Both the position numbers and the translations under genes were made by a program. A stretch of DNA of 44,672 bases from an uncultured Bacteroidota bacterium (GTDB taxonomy: Bacteria; Bacteroidota; Bacteroidia; Chitinophagales; Chitinophagaceae), in contig CAINUN010000027.1 in assembly GCA_903853805.1 (NCBI GenBank), forward strand, positions 1 through 44,672, read 5' to 3'. Within the stretch, counting starts at the first letter, position 1, and each line of letters begins with the position of its first letter. This document shows, one piece after another, positions 43,969-44,672 of this stretch. The notes beneath the pieces were generated by a model. That model was not told where the DNA came from. It worked only from the letters and a program-made list of their open reading frames with translations, and searched no databases.

Positions 43969-44160
43969 AAAAAGTGTGACACATTACTTATGAAGAATAC
44001 CTACCTACCCACCCCGGAAAAAAAGTGTGACACATTACTTATGAAGATACCATACCTATCCACCAGAATTAAAAAGTGTGACACATTACTTATGAAGAAT
44101 AGTACCTACCCCTGAATTAAAAAGTGTGACACATTACTTATGAAGAGTACCTACCCCTGA
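43969..44160. repeat. four iteron-like direct repeats, candidate origin
   Basis: Core GTGTGACACATTACTTATGA begins at 43,974, 44,025, 44,076 and 44,124 (spacings 51, 51, 48 bp), each preceded by an A-run and followed by GAAG and a variable CCTACC-rich tail. The GTGT-G-ACAC part is an inverted repeat. The array ends about 45 bp before the start of the polymerase-like gene. The pattern is that of iterons at a plasmid origin. The rest of 44,161-44,438 has no gene I can support apart from the inverted repeat below. Confidence 0.65.
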
Positions 44161-44315
44161 TTGATGTGTTATTGCCTAGTGGTGGCCGATTTTGTAAATC
44201 ACAACAAGTCATTAATTCTCACCGCAGCTCTGTGTCTCCAGACACGAACCAAGAGCCCAATAGAAACCTTGTGGTTGATAAAACGGAATTCAAGAAAAAC
44301 AAAAAACCATTTAGA

Positions 44316-44387
44316 GTTGATCTGGTCGCACCAAATTCTTGAGGAATACTAATACACTACCTAAAGTTTTTCCTTGACCAGATCAAC
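44316..44387. repeat. 12-bp inverted repeat with 48-bp spacer
   Basis: GTTGATCTGGTC at 44,316-44,327 and GACCAGATCAAC at 44,376-44,387, exact reverse complements. They lie between the iterons and the last small gene. The layout could suit a recombinase or resolution site, or an oriT-like structure; nothing decides it. A smaller hairpin GTGTC-TCCA-GACAC lies at 44,232. Confidence 0.5.
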
Positions 44388-44438
44388 CCAAAACCTGTTT
44401 AATGATTGTTTTAAAACCCAGCATCTATGGCACGGGTA

Positions 44439-44666
44439 CTATTTGATTTGCGCCACCATTATTTTCAATTCGCAAATCTTTATTTGCATTTCTATCTTTT
44501 TCTTATCCGATGGGCTGAGGGTTGAGCTATTCGATAATTTGGCTCTGTAATCACTAATCTTTTGCTGTAGCGAATTGATTTTGTCAGCATCAATGGGTTT
44601 GTGCAGGGTAACTATTGATTCCTTAAATAGCTTGAAAAATTCATTGTAGGTCATTTGATATTTCAT
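44439..44666 (-). CDS. small helical protein of unknown function
   Basis: A 75-aa charged protein, almost all helix: TYNEFFKLFKESIVTL, then a Lys/Ser-rich coiled-coil-like part (NSLQQKISDYRAKL) and KKKIEMQIKICELKIMVAQ. No family recognised. It lies on the minus strand next to the candidate origin and might belong to a mobilisation or replication module that continues past the window, but nothing in it proves that. Confidence 0.45.
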   Translation of the reverse strand: MKYQMTYNEFFKLFKESIVTLHKPIDADKINSLQQKISDYRAKLSNSSTLSPSDKKKIEMQIKICELKIMVAQIK

Positions 44667-44672
44667 TGTTCC

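Noticed and set aside
43969-44160. Four repeats at 44 kb as a CRISPR array
   Set aside because: Intervals of about 20-25 bp are themselves similar (CCTACC-rich), there are no cas genes, and the repeat carries a short palindrome as in iterons.
21884-44200. TAGTGGTGG-type words at 21,884, 42,860 and 44,176 as attachment-site pair
   Set aside because: Similarity is only about 9 bp and the surrounding bases differ, too weak for att sites.
44161-44352. 63-codon plus-strand frame after the iterons
   Set aside because: No ribosome site, no fold, and it crosses an inverted repeat; likely chance.

Overview
The window (about 37% G+C by eye) looks like a Bacteroidota chromosome, probably Chitinophagales/Sphingobacteriales-like. 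Supporting signs are several -7 boxes of the type TAnnTTTG just upstream of genes, A-rich translation starts with weak Shine-Dalgarno sites, relaxed lipoboxes, a CarB ending before the MGS domain, and an ordered hemA-C-D-E-B cluster.

Left part (1 to about 21,880) is core chromosome. It holds the 3' part of carB, an M23 peptidase, a secreted DRGH-type nuclease, a thioredoxin-fold protein, an Mn-type superoxide dismutase and an ECF sigma factor coupled to a small membrane protein. Next come a 593-aa protein of unknown role, a NorC-like cytochrome c overlapping a NorB-like heme-copper protein with altered ligands, and ferrochelatase divergent from hemACDEB (glutamyl-tRNA to uro-/coproporphyrinogen). 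HicAB, a RelBE-like pair, two unknown proteins and creD follow. Two intergenic stretches (10.2-10.5 kb and 18.65-18.9 kb) consist of degenerate tandem repeats.

Right part (about 21,890 to the end) reads as a mobile or integrated element. It is A+T-richer, almost all genes lie on the minus strand, and it carries a small serine recombinase, small orphan genes, an AbiEii-like nucleotidyltransferase/HTH pair, a DUF932 protein, and a five-gene, 14.2-kb operon. That operon resembles class 1 DISARM: a DEAD-family helicase with a C-terminal DUF1998-like region (a DrmA-DrmB-like fusion), an SNF2 helicase (DrmD-like), a PD-(D/E)XK nuclease-like protein, an Eco57I-like adenine methylase (DrmMI-like), and a terminal protein with a possible degenerate PLD-like fold. 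A 22-bp palindrome sits just upstream of the operon.

At the right end is a compact protein in which motifs A, B and C of family-A polymerases can be read. Directly upstream of it lie four 48-51-bp-spaced direct repeats (iteron-like), and a truncated paralogue lies downstream. Together these suggest a plasmid-type replication module with a Rep-like polymerase, the most unusual part of the window along with the DISARM-like operon. All functions are inferred from reading the sequence; no database search was run.
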